Source: an uncultured Selenomonadales bacterium (GTDB lineage: Bacteria; Bacillota; Negativicutes; Acidaminococcales; Acidaminococcaceae). Taken from it: a DNA stretch of 64,000 bases. The stretch's first letter is position 1. Each line of letters opens with the position of its first letter. The notes beneath the pieces were generated by a model. That model searched no databases and was not told where the DNA came from. It worked only from the letters and a program-made list of their open reading frames with translations. Location of the stretch: contig OMWZ01000009.1 of the NCBI GenBank assembly GCA_900314855.1, positions 1 to 64,000 of the forward strand, given 5' to 3'. Below, piece by piece: positions 18,368-26,103 of this stretch. A program made the position numbers and the translations under genes.

Positions 18368-19350
18368 CAGACGTCTCCTTCCCCGTGCCGCACAGCGTAG
18401 GCCGCGCAGCCCGCGGGGTTGTCACTACTATATTTGCCTTCGGCGAACCAGGCGTGGATATGCCGTTTCGCCAATTTTTCCGTCACCTGTTCCCGGATCC
18501 AGGTATTGGACGACACGCCGCCGGCCAGGAGGACCTGGCGAACGCCGTACTGCGCCGCCCCATTGCGGATCAGGCGCGTAAAGGTCTCGGCCAGCACCCG
18601 TTGGACCCCGGCGGCCAGGTCCGCCGGCGCCATTCCCTGGGCCAGGGCGCGCAAGGCCGCCGTGCAGGGGCCGGACAAACTGGCCTGAAGGCCACGGACC
18701 GCGACGGGCAGCTCCGGGATTTCCCCGTGCCGCGCCGCCAGCCGCTCCAGAGCCGGGCCGGCCGGAAAGGCCAGGCCCAGGGCCACGCCGACGCGATCCA
18801 CGAACTGGCCGGCATGCAAGTCCAGACTGCCGCCCACCGGCGTCAGGGCACAGCGGTCCCCTACCCGTTCCGCTAGGAGCAGATCCGTTGTCCCGCCGGA
18901 GGCGTGAAGAAACAGGAACCGATCTTCCCCCGGTCCGCCGGCAGACCACAACGCAGCCTCCAAGTGGTTCTCTTGATGGCTGATTTCCCAGAGTGGCACC
19001 TGATACAGCGCCGCCAGGGAGCGCGCCAGCCCCTGCCCGGCCAAAAAAGCGGGCATGTAGGAATCGGCCAGGGGACGGGGACGCGCGGATACGCCAATCC
19101 CGAGAAGGCGGAACCGGTGCCCTGCCGTGGCCTGTTCCATCAAGTCGGGCAGGTTACGCGTGTGCTGATAGACCATCTCCGACTGCTGCAGGCCGCAGCG
19201 GCCCGGCTTGACCTCCAAAAGGCGCCTCGCCTCGGACAGGACCCTGCCCTGCCGGTCCATGAACAGGACCGATGTGGTGTAACAGCTCGTATCGATCCCG
19301 AGGTACGCGTCCTCCCTTTCTTTCCCCCGAGTTTCCCTCATCGGCGCCAT
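18367..19350 (-). CDS. TsaD/Kae1-like protein, a paralog in the xseA-nusB run
   Basis: Member of the ASKHA Kae1/TsaD (Gcp) family. It begins LGIDTSCYTTSVLF where TsaD has LGIETSCDDTSVA. It keeps the metal-binding HQENH (HxxxH) and FLHASGGTTDLLL, and ends LLAGGVSSNTWIRE and SSDNPAGCAAYA. True TsaD is more conserved and usually sits with tsaB/tsaE, so this is better read as the paralog seen near xseA/nusB in some Clostridia and Negativicutes. Whether it has t6A activity is unknown. 327 residues; starts at 19350 or 19341 are both possible. Confidence 0.75.
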   Translation of the reverse strand: MAPMRETRGKEREDAYLGIDTSCYTTSVLFMDRQGRVLSEARRLLEVKPGRCGLQQSEMVYQHTRNLPDLMEQATAGHRFRLLGIGVSARPRPLADSYMPAFLAGQGLARSLAALYQVPLWEISHQENHLEAALWSAGGPGEDRFLFLHASGGTTDLLLAERVGDRCALTPVGGSLDLHAGQFVDRVGVALGLAFPAGPALERLAARHGEIPELPVAVRGLQASLSGPCTAALRALAQGMAPADLAAGVQRVLAETFTRLIRNGAAQYGVRQVLLAGGVSSNTWIREQVTEKLAKRHIHAWFAEGKYSSDNPAGCAAYAVRHGEGDV

Positions 19351-19354
19351 CCCG

Positions 19355-19807
19355 TCACTTGCCGGCGCGGTCGCGCATCAGCTTGCCCAGGACGCCGTTC
19401 ACAAAGCGGGACGACTCGTCGGAACCGAATTCTTTCGCCAGTTCCACGGCTTCGTTGACCCCCACATTGACCGGCACCTTGTCTTCGGCAAAACACATTT
19501 CATAAATGGCCAGCCGCAGGATATTCCGGTCGATGCCGGGCATACGGGGCACCTCCCAATTGATGGCGTACTTGCCGATAAGGGCGTCGATTTCCGCCAG
19601 ATGGGCTTCCGTTCCCAAGAGGACCGTCCTGGCATAGGGCATGGCCTTGGCCACTTCGTCCCGATGGGCCGCCGCCGCGGCCGGCAGGCCATTCATCCCA
19701 TCCTGCACTTCCTCGGCGATTTCCAGGGCTTCCTCCGGCTTCGCGTCGGTGAAATCCATCTGGAACAAACTCTGCAATACCATTTCTCTTGCTGTTCTGC
19801 GAATCAT
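19355..19807 (-). CDS. nusB: Transcription antitermination factor NusB
   Basis: Binds boxA with S10 for rRNA antitermination. The 150-residue helical protein has RRTAREMVLQSLFQMDF, LAEIDALIGKYAINWEVPRM and DRNILRLAIYEMCF, ending VNEAVELAKEFGSDESSRFV NGVLGK. It lies downstream of the asp23 genes, as is usual in Firmicutes. Confidence 0.97.
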   Translation of the reverse strand: MIRRTAREMVLQSLFQMDFTDAKPEEALEIAEEVQDGMNGLPAAAAAHRDEVAKAMPYARTVLLGTEAHLAEIDALIGKYAINWEVPRMPGIDRNILRLAIYEMCFAEDKVPVNVGVNEAVELAKEFGSDESSRFVNGVLGKLMRDRAGK

Positions 19808-19819
19808 GCAACAGCCTCC

Positions 19820-20047
19820 TTATCTGTGATACCCCGGGGGAAGCAGCCGGTCCAGCCACTCCACGAGATCTTCCTTTTTATCGATTTTGTAGCCGATGAA
19901 AAAGCCACCGCCCGCAAAAACAAGCACAAACAACGTCGCCCAAAATCCCAGCAGCAGAAACAGGGAGCTGATGACCAGCCCCGTCAGGGAGCACAGGAAG
20001 CGGCCGCGATAGTTGTTCCAAATATCCTCGATAATGTCTTTCAACAT
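19820..20047 (-). CDS. DUF2273 small membrane protein
   Basis: A 75-residue protein with two hydrophobic segments (about 17-35 and 37-52), then a charged tail, KIDKKEDLVEWLDRLLPPG. DUF2273 proteins are regular partners of Asp23/AmaP genes. Here it lies between amaP and nusB. The biochemical role is unknown; it probably sits in the envelope complex with AmaP and Asp23. Confidence 0.85.
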   Translation of the reverse strand: MLKDIIEDIWNNYRGRFLCSLTGLVISSLFLLLGFWATLFVLVFAGGGFFIGYKIDKKEDLVEWLDRLLPPGYHR

Positions 20048-20064
20048 GATCGTCGCCTCCTTCC

Positions 20065-20601
20065 TTACCCTTGTTCCTTGCCGCTGCTCTTGATCTTCTT
20101 GAAGTAGACTTCGATATTCTTCACGTCGAGGCCCGTCACTTTCTTAATGGTCTCCTTGACGTTGTCCTTCACTTCTTCCGTCGTCTCAAAGACATTGACG
20201 CCGGGTTCCAGGCAGGCGTGGATGTTGGCATGGATGGTCGTGCGGTCCTCCATGGTAACGACAACCTTTACGCGGTAAATGCCATAGACTTCCTGGGCGA
20301 TATCGGCAATGTAGTCCTCCAGGGCCCGTTTCGACACCGACGTTTTCCCGTTCTCCGTATCGGACAAGACGAGGGTGCTCGACCCGCCGAAAACCCCAAG
20401 GCCCGCCAGCAGCAGCCGGATGCTGATCAGGAACACGATGACGCCGCCTATAGTAAAGCGCCAGTCACCAGGCAGGCTCGAAATCATCGCGACCAAAGGC
20501 CCGTCCGGCAGCAGGGACAACGTCAGCCCTACCATGAGAAGGGCGAAGACGGCCATCAGGAAGGTATACAGCGTTAAAATAATTCGATCGGGAATTCCCA
20601 T
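20065..20601 (-). CDS. amaP: Alkaline shock response membrane anchor protein AmaP
   Basis: In staphylococci AmaP tethers Asp23 to the membrane. The 178 residues have two N-terminal membrane spans (about 6-30 and 47-73) and a cytosolic Asp23-like domain (VSKRALEDYIADIAQEVYGI, VKDNVKETIKKVTGLDVKNI). It lies directly between asp23 and the DUF2273 gene, the standard arrangement. Confidence 0.88.
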   Translation of the reverse strand: MGIPDRIILTLYTFLMAVFALLMVGLTLSLLPDGPLVAMISSLPGDWRFTIGGVIVFLISIRLLLAGLGVFGGSSTLVLSDTENGKTSVSKRALEDYIADIAQEVYGIYRVKVVVTMEDRTTIHANIHACLEPGVNVFETTEEVKDNVKETIKKVTGLDVKNIEVYFKKIKSSGKEQG

Positions 20602-20629
20602 AGATTGTCACTCCTTTGCACAGGTCCCA

Positions 20630-21115
20630 TCACCGGAACACGAGATCGTTCCGGTCCAGACTGTCCTCTTCCGGCGTATTCAGACTGATTTCCAGGGCGC
20701 TTTTTTCACGGCGCTTGACGCCTTCCACATGGACATCGACGAACTCCGCCGTATATTCCGTCATATCCTCCACGGCAGCCTTGACCTTTTTCTGCAGCTT
20801 CATAGCCACCTCGGGAATGTTGCTGCCGTACTCGACCACGACATAGACGGCAATGCGGCAGGAATGGCCCGTCACCTTGACGCGCACGCCCCGCGCGGGG
20901 CTTTTCTTTCCCAAAAAGTTGCTGATGCCTTCGCGGAAGCCCGTGCTCATGTCGATCACGCCGGGCACATCCAGCGCGGCCAGGCTGGCCACAATGCCGA
21001 TGACCTCATCGGCCACCTCGATATACCCTACGTCTTCTTCCTCCGGCGGCGCCGGGCTCCGTCCCTCTATCTTTTCCGGTCCCGGATCCACGGCCCGGTT
21101 CTCCTCTTCTGCCAT
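20630..21115 (-). CDS. Asp23/Gls24 family envelope stress protein
   Basis: Cytosolic, membrane-associated stress protein of the DUF322 family. After an acidic Pro/Glu-rich N-terminus the domain reads GYIEVADEVIGIVASLAALD, VPGVIDMSTGF, GVRVKVTGHSCRIAVYVVVE and YTAEFVDVHVEGV. The 161-residue start (MAEEEN) follows GGGAGGTGTGAC. The longer frame has no such support. First gene of the 14-gene run. Confidence 0.9.
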   Translation of the reverse strand: MAEEENRAVDPGPEKIEGRSPAPPEEEDVGYIEVADEVIGIVASLAALDVPGVIDMSTGFREGISNFLGKKSPARGVRVKVTGHSCRIAVYVVVEYGSNIPEVAMKLQKKVKAAVEDMTEYTAEFVDVHVEGVKRREKSALEISLNTPEEDSLDRNDLVFR

Positions 21116-21227
21116 GTCACACCTCCCGTGTCCTGAGGAAAGGCCGTCCAAGGCCCTTCCGGCACAGCGCGGCAGTCCTGTTTCGGACAAACAGTCTGCC
21201 ATTATTTCCTTATACAATCCGTGAATT

Positions 21228-21236
21228 ATTATACCA
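21228..21236 (-). promoter_or_regulatory. Extended -10 promoter for the asp23-to-recN run
   Basis: The minus strand reads TGGAAA, 17 bases, TATAAT, with a TG extension just before the -10. It lies about 110 bases upstream of the asp23 start, leaving a moderate leader. Confidence 0.6.
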
Positions 21237-21299
21237 TGATATACGCTTCATTTCCACTCTTTTAATGGCCTTCCCCCGCCTTTCCGCCTGCCGGAACGA

Positions 21300-21344
21300 C
21301 AAAAAGACACCGGGAAAATCGGAGGGATCTTCCCAGTGTCCTTT
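21300..21344 (-). terminator. Rho-independent terminator of efp
   Basis: The minus strand has AAAGGACACTGGGAA, a 12-base loop, and TTCCCGGTGTCTTTTTGT. It is a long stem with one G-U pair and a T run, 44 bases past the efp stop. Confidence 0.8.
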
Positions 21345-21387
21345 TCGTTTCTTTCAGTGGCTTTCCTTCCCGTACAGGGCGCCCGGC

Positions 21388-21945
21388 TCAGGCGCGCTGG
21401 ATGTATTCGCCGGAGCGGGTATCGATGAGCAGGTGATCGCCTTCGTTGATGAACAGCGGTACCTTGACGACATATCCCGTGTCCATGGTGGCCGGTTTGT
21501 TGCCGCCCGTCGCCGTATCTCCACGGATTCCCGGTTCCGTTTCGACAACAACCAGTTCTACCGTGTTCGGCAGTTCGACGCCGAGGATACGGCCCTCAAA
21601 AGACGTAACCTTGACGTCCATGTTCTCTTTCAGGAAATTGATGCCATTGCCCAGCTGTTCCTTCGTCAGCTCGAGCTGTTCATACGTCTCGTTGTCCATG
21701 AAGACGTACATTTCGCCTTCCTGGTACAGGTACTGCATGGCGCGGCGGTCAATATTCGCGTTCGGCAGACGTTCGCCGGCGTTGAAGGTCCGTTCCACGA
21801 CGGCCCCCGTCGCCAGGTTGCGCATCTTGGCGCGGACAAAGGCGGCGCCCTTGCCCGGTTTTACATGCTGAAATTCCACGACCTGCCAGGGATCGTTATC
21901 GATTGTGACAGTCAGACCCGTTTTGAATTCGTTGGTGGATACCAT
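21388..21945 (-). CDS. efp: Elongation factor P
   Basis: Relieves ribosome stalling at polyproline. The 185 residues match [23 protein letters not shown], the loop [10 protein letters not shown] with the lysine that may be modified, [10 protein letters not shown], and a C-terminal OB domain with [32 protein letters not shown] precedes the ATG. A likely promoter TTGTCG-17-TAAAAT lies in the 95-base gap after the peptidase gene. Confidence 0.97.
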   Translation of the reverse strand: MVSTNEFKTGLTVTIDNDPWQVVEFQHVKPGKGAAFVRAKMRNLATGAVVERTFNAGERLPNANIDRRAMQYLYQEGEMYVFMDNETYEQLELTKEQLGNGINFLKENMDVKVTSFEGRILGVELPNTVELVVVETEPGIRGDTATGGNKPATMDTGYVVKVPLFINEGDHLLIDTRSGEYIQRA

Positions 21946-22040
21946 ACAAAAACCTCCTAATATTCCTTGTATCTATAAAAAATTTTAATGATACCGTACG
22001 TTGCCGACAACCGTTCCCGCCGTTTTTTCCCGGGCTCCGC

Positions 22041-23111
22041 TCAGACGATTTCCAGCAGGCTGTCCTTCAGTCCCGTCAGGCTCCGAGCCCCGTCGGCCGT
22101 CAGGACCACCGTATCCTCGATGCGGACGCCGCCCTTTCCAGGGATGTAGATCCCCGGCTCGATGGAAAAGACCATGCCCGGCTCCAGGATCACGTCCCCG
22201 CGGGAGTTGATGTTGGGCAGCTCGTGGATTTCCAGCCCGACGCCATGACCCAGGCCATGGTTGAAATACTTGCCATAGCCGCGCGAGGTGATGTAGTCCC
22301 GGATCAGGCCGTCCAGTTCTTTCCCCGTCATCCCCGGTTTCGCGTTCTTGATGCCGCGGTAATGGGCTTCTTCCACAATCGTGTAGATTTCCCGGTGCCA
22401 CGAATTGGCCATCCCCAGGACAACCGTGCGGGTCGTGTCGGAATGATAGCCATCGCAGATGGCCCCGTAATCAAAGGTGACAAAATCGCCGACCTCCAGG
22501 GTCTTGTCCGTCGGCGCTCCGTGCGGCAGGGCCGACCGGTAACCGGACGCAACGATGGTATCGAAGGAAACCCCTTCGGACCCAAGGCTGCGCATGTAAT
22601 ATTCCAGCCGCGCCGCGGCTTCCTTTTCGGACATGCCGCTGTGCAGTTCCTTCAGCAGATGTTCAAAGGCCGCGTCGGCAATCTTGAAGGCCTGCCAGAG
22701 GCTTTTCAATTCCCGCTCGTCTTTCACCATCCGCAGGGGCCGCAGGTCTACCGGCACAAGCCGCGCCGATTCCGGCAGCAGTTCCCCCAACAGGGATCCC
22801 TCTGTGTAGGAATAGGCATCCGCGTCGAACCCGACCCGGGCCTTGGCGCCGATCAGTTCCACGGCGGCATCCCAGATCGCATGAGACGAAGCGGGCTTGT
22901 ACTCCAGGACCCGGCAGTACTTCATCTGGGACCGCGCCTGTTCCGTATAGCGTCCGTCCGTCAGGAGGATGGCCACCCGGTCGTCGGCGTACAACAGACT
23001 CGAATCCCCTGTAAACCCGGTCAAATAACGGATCGTCGGCACATCCTTCACGAGGATGCAGTCCAGTTCATGCCCGCGCAGGAATTTGAACAGTTTTCCC
23101 AAGCGTTCCAT
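22041..23111 (-). CDS. Xaa-Pro aminopeptidase (M24 family)
   Basis: Metallopeptidase removing N-terminal residues before proline. The 356-residue protein has a creatinase N-domain (TIRYLTGFTGDSSLLYADD) and the pita-bread catalytic domain: FDTIVASGYRSALPHG, VTFDYGAICDGYHSDTTRT with two metal Asp, GLGHGVGLEIHELP, MVFSIEPGIYI and VRIEDTVVL. I start at ATG 23111 behind GGGAGGT rather than at the TTG upstream. It precedes efp, the common pepP-efp pairing. Confidence 0.94.
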   Translation of the reverse strand: MERLGKLFKFLRGHELDCILVKDVPTIRYLTGFTGDSSLLYADDRVAILLTDGRYTEQARSQMKYCRVLEYKPASSHAIWDAAVELIGAKARVGFDADAYSYTEGSLLGELLPESARLVPVDLRPLRMVKDERELKSLWQAFKIADAAFEHLLKELHSGMSEKEAAARLEYYMRSLGSEGVSFDTIVASGYRSALPHGAPTDKTLEVGDFVTFDYGAICDGYHSDTTRTVVLGMANSWHREIYTIVEEAHYRGIKNAKPGMTGKELDGLIRDYITSRGYGKYFNHGLGHGVGLEIHELPNINSRGDVILEPGMVFSIEPGIYIPGKGGVRIEDTVVLTADGARSLTGLKDSLLEIV

Positions 23112-23169
23112 AGAACCTCCCAACTTTCACTACGCGGCCGGAAGATAGACTCCCTGCCGCAGTCGATTT

Positions 23170-23214
23170 GAAATTGCACGGCAATATTTTACCATAAAAC
23201 AAAGGGCCGTGCAA
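23170..23214 (-). terminator. Terminator of the U32 gene with a promoter for the peptidase in its loop
   Basis: TTGCACGGC and GCCGTGCAA form a 9-bp stem with a 23-base loop followed by TTT on the minus strand. The loop contains TGGTAAAAT, an extended -10 for the Xaa-Pro peptidase gene, so stop and start signals are superimposed. Confidence 0.55.
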
Positions 23215-23216
23215 AA

Positions 23217-24452
23217 TTATTCTTGGATATTCCGGATTTTCCGGCGCAGCAGTGTATACGGAGGCAGCGGGTCCGCGCAGGTACAGGTAAAAATCTGCTG
23301 CGCATGGGGCGCGCTGTCCATGGGCCGGCCTTCCGCATCCCGCAAATCCTCCAGCACGAGGACCGCCAGGGACCCGTCCGGGCGGAACACTTCCAGCCGT
23401 TCTCCCTGGGACATCTTGTTGCGCTGCTCCACCGTCAGGCGCCCATCCTGCCAGCCGCGCACCAGGCCCGTGAATTCCTCGGTCTGGAGATATTGCGACG
23501 TGCCGTACTCCTGGGCCGACCCATCGGGCTGCTGTACGGCAAAGGCCGTCGTATACGGCCGGTGGGAGACCTTTTCCAGTTCGTCCGTCCATTCCGGCCG
23601 GATTTCATAATGGTCCGGATTATTCCAGCACGCGTCGATGGCGCGCCGGTAGACGCTGACGACCGAAGCCGCGTAGTGGGCGCTTTTCATGCGGCCTTCG
23701 ATTTTAAAACTCGCCACGCCGGCCTTCATCAGATCCGGCAGATACGGCAGCAGGCACAGGTCCTTCGAATTGAGGATATACGTACCGTGTTCATCCTCGG
23801 CGGCCTCAAAGACTTCGCCGGGATGCTCCTTATGGGTCAGGCCAAACTCCCAGCGGCAAATCTGGGCACAGGCCCCGCGATTGCCGTCGCGCCCCGTCAG
23901 GTAGTTGCTCAGCCAGCAGCGGCCCGAATAGGAGATGCACATGGCGCCGTGCACAAAGGCTTCCAGCTCCACGGATGTCCGGGACCCGATTTCGGCGATT
24001 TCCGCCAGGGACAGTTCCCGCGCCAGGACGACACGGGACGCACCGAGCCTTTCCCAGGCCAGGACCGAGGCGTAATTCGTCGTATTCGCCTGGGTGCTCA
24101 CGTGAAGCGGCATATGCGGCACCACCTCCCGGGCCAGGGACCAGATGCCCAGATCGGAAATGAGAAGGGCGTCGACGCCACAGGCTTCCAGGCCGCGAAG
24201 ATAGTCCGGCAGCCCCGTCAGGTCCGCGTTATGGGCGAAAATATTGACGGTCACATAGACCTTGCGCCCCAGGCCGTGGGCAAAGACGACGGCCTCCCGC
24301 AGCTCGTCGTCTGTGAAATTCGACGCGAAGGCCCGCAGGCCGAACGCTTTCCCGCCCAAATAGACCGCATCGGCCCCGTACAGCAGGGCCATCTTCAATT
24401 TTTCCATACTGCCCGCCGGGGCGAGCAGTTCCGGTTTGACAAGTTTACGCAT
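23217..24452 (-). CDS. Peptidase U32 family protein (tRNA/rRNA hydroxylation type)
   Basis: U32 proteins such as TrhP and RlhA take part in prephenate-dependent hydroxylation of RNA rather than ordinary proteolysis. This 411-residue member shows PELLAPAGSMEKLKMALLYG, ADAVYLGGKAFGLRA, the family signature ELEAFVHGAMCISYSGRC and later cysteines (GACAQICRW) that could bind Fe-S, then SKDLCLLPYLPDLMKAGV and KIEGRMKSAHYAASV. The start follows GGGAG. The reading upstream belongs to the intergenic terminator. Which RNA is modified cannot be told. Confidence 0.85.
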   Translation of the reverse strand: MRKLVKPELLAPAGSMEKLKMALLYGADAVYLGGKAFGLRAFASNFTDDELREAVVFAHGLGRKVYVTVNIFAHNADLTGLPDYLRGLEACGVDALLISDLGIWSLAREVVPHMPLHVSTQANTTNYASVLAWERLGASRVVLARELSLAEIAEIGSRTSVELEAFVHGAMCISYSGRCWLSNYLTGRDGNRGACAQICRWEFGLTHKEHPGEVFEAAEDEHGTYILNSKDLCLLPYLPDLMKAGVASFKIEGRMKSAHYAASVVSVYRRAIDACWNNPDHYEIRPEWTDELEKVSHRPYTTAFAVQQPDGSAQEYGTSQYLQTEEFTGLVRGWQDGRLTVEQRNKMSQGERLEVFRPDGSLAVLVLEDLRDAEGRPMDSAPHAQQIFTCTCADPLPPYTLLRRKIRNIQE

Positions 24453-24500
24453 CTTCCACTCCCTTGCTGACCGCAGGCCAGCCCTTGGCGAAAGCCTGCG

Positions 24501-24555
24501 AAAGAAAAAGGAAAGCTCCCCGGGAAGGAACGAAGCCGTTCCGGCCAAAGGGAGC
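24501..24555 (-). terminator. Rho-independent terminator of mltG
   Basis: GCTCCC...GGAACG and CGTTCC...GGGAGC form a long interrupted stem, followed on the minus strand by TTTCCTTTTTCTTTC. It separates mltG from the U32 gene. Confidence 0.75.
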
Positions 24556-24582
24556 AGGCCGTCCGCCGTCCGGCGGCTCTGG

Positions 24583-25599
24583 TCAGGGCTGCTTGCCGTT
24601 GATGTCCTCAATGGCCTGCAGGTGTTCCTGGTATGTTTTGGTAAAGCGGTGGTGTCCATCCTTCTCGGCCACAAAATACAGATAGTCCGACGCTTCCGGA
24701 TGGAGGACCGCCTGAATCGCCCTCAGGCTCGGTGACCCGATGGGTCCCGGCGGCAGGCCGTCGTGCAGGTACGTGTTGTACGGACTCTGGATCTTCGTAT
24801 CCGCGATGGTCACTTCCTGCTTCTGCGTCCCCAGGATATACTGGATGGTCGTATCAGACTGGATTGGCATATACAAGTGCAGCCGGCGCAGGAATACCTG
24901 GGCAATGCGGGGCTGCTCCTCCGGGAACACGGCCTCCAGCTCCACCATGGACGCCAGATTCACGACATCCCGCAGGGAATACTTCTGCTGCCGCACTTCG
25001 TCGGGAATCCCGGCCTTGTTCATCTCCGTGTTGAAGGCCTTCACCATGACCGCCAGGATATCCTTTTCCGACATGCCCGGCTGCAGGCTATACGTTGCGG
25101 GGTAAATGAATCCCTCCGCCTTGTAGGCCACGTCGGGATTGGTTGTTTCCATATAGGGATACGGGGTGTAATTCCGCGCCGCTTCCCGGAACTTAGCCGC
25201 GTTTCCCAACCCTTCGGCTTCCAGTTTTTTTGCCGTCTTGGCCACATTGAATCCTTCGGGCACGGTGAATTTCACCACATACGTCTGCCCCTGAGACAGG
25301 ATATCCACGATTTCCCGGTTGGACATGCCGCCTTCGATTTCGTACTGGCCTGCTTCCAACTTGCCGGCCAGCCCGCGCAGGCGCGCTTCCATGCGAAACG
25401 CTTCGGGCGTCTTCACCAGATGTTTCTTGTGCAGCAGGTCGGCAATGTCCGCTGTCGTCATGCCCGGTTTAATGGTAACGAGATATTGGTGCCCCTTCGC
25501 GTATTCCGTGTTATTACCCGTAAAGTACAGCGCCCAGTACGCCCCCAGCAGAAGGACGAGAAGCGACGCCACCAGCAGGGGCAATCCTCTTTTGAACAC
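24583..25599 (-). CDS. mltG: Endolytic murein transglycosylase MltG
   Basis: Membrane enzyme that cuts nascent glycan strands. The 338 residues have one N-terminal membrane span (about 6-26), a LysM-like N-domain (VTIKPGMTTADIADLLHKKH) and the YceG catalytic domain: FIYPATYSL, ASMVELEA with the catalytic Glu, IQSDTTIQYILG, SPYNTYLHDGLPPGPIGSPS and YLYFVAEKDGHHRF. It lies 23 bases after the DUF1292 gene. Confidence 0.95.
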   Translation of the reverse strand: MFKRGLPLLVASLLVLLLGAYWALYFTGNNTEYAKGHQYLVTIKPGMTTADIADLLHKKHLVKTPEAFRMEARLRGLAGKLEAGQYEIEGGMSNREIVDILSQGQTYVVKFTVPEGFNVAKTAKKLEAEGLGNAAKFREAARNYTPYPYMETTNPDVAYKAEGFIYPATYSLQPGMSEKDILAVMVKAFNTEMNKAGIPDEVRQQKYSLRDVVNLASMVELEAVFPEEQPRIAQVFLRRLHLYMPIQSDTTIQYILGTQKQEVTIADTKIQSPYNTYLHDGLPPGPIGSPSLRAIQAVLHPEASDYLYFVAEKDGHHRFTKTYQEHLQAIEDINGKQP

Positions 25600-25622
25600 C
25601 TGAAAGCCTCCTAGCCTTTCCT

Positions 25623-25997
25623 TCAGTCTTCGTCCGCTTCATCCAGGAGCCGTTCGTATTCGGCCTTGGCCGCTTCAAACTCTTCGTCCGTCGGGACCTG
25701 GATGTCGACACTGCCATCTTCCAGTTCCACCATCTTGGCGATAATCAGGTTATCCGGCTCGAATTCCTCTTCGTCCTCATGGTCATGGTCGTCATGATTG
25801 TGGTCATGATCATGGTCGTGCCCTTCGTCGAAAAATTCCGGGTCTACTTCAAAGAAAGCCGCGTACTGCGTGCCGTCGACATCAAATTTCGCGTCGATGA
25901 CCAGGATATGCTCCTTGCCTTCCTCGTCGGTATACTCCAACGTCTCCAGTTCCGTATCTTCTTCTTCCATCTGGCGGATATCTTCGTTGTTTGCCAT
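25623..25997 (-). CDS. DUF1292 protein with a histidine/aspartate-rich insert
   Basis: Small acidic cytosolic protein of the YrzB/DUF1292 family, often found next to ireB/ruvX/mltG genes. The core is YTDEEGKEHILVIDAKFDVD and YAAFFEV; the end is LEDGSVDIQVPTDEEFEAAK. Between them lies GHDHDHDHNHDDHDH followed by acidic residues, a likely metal-binding stretch not normal for the family. About 124 residues. Starts at 25997 or 26000 are both possible; the GAGGTG spacing favours 25997. Confidence 0.85.
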   Translation of the reverse strand: MANNEDIRQMEEEDTELETLEYTDEEGKEHILVIDAKFDVDGTQYAAFFEVDPEFFDEGHDHDHDHNHDDHDHEDEEEFEPDNLIIAKMVELEDGSVDIQVPTDEEFEAAKAEYERLLDEADED

Positions 25998-26065
25998 CAT
26001 GTTCACCTCATTCGATAAAATAGGGGGATCGCTTCGGTAAGCTGCTTTTCGATAAGCTAAGCTGA

Positions 26066-26094
26066 ATTCTAATATAAGCGGGGTAGACTGTCAA
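26066..26094 (-). promoter_or_regulatory. Sigma-A promoter for DUF1292-mltG
   Basis: The minus strand has TTGACA, exactly 17 bases, then TAGAAT. It is a near-consensus promoter 70 bases upstream of the DUF1292 start. Confidence 0.85.
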
Positions 26095-26103
26095 CACGAG
26101 GGG

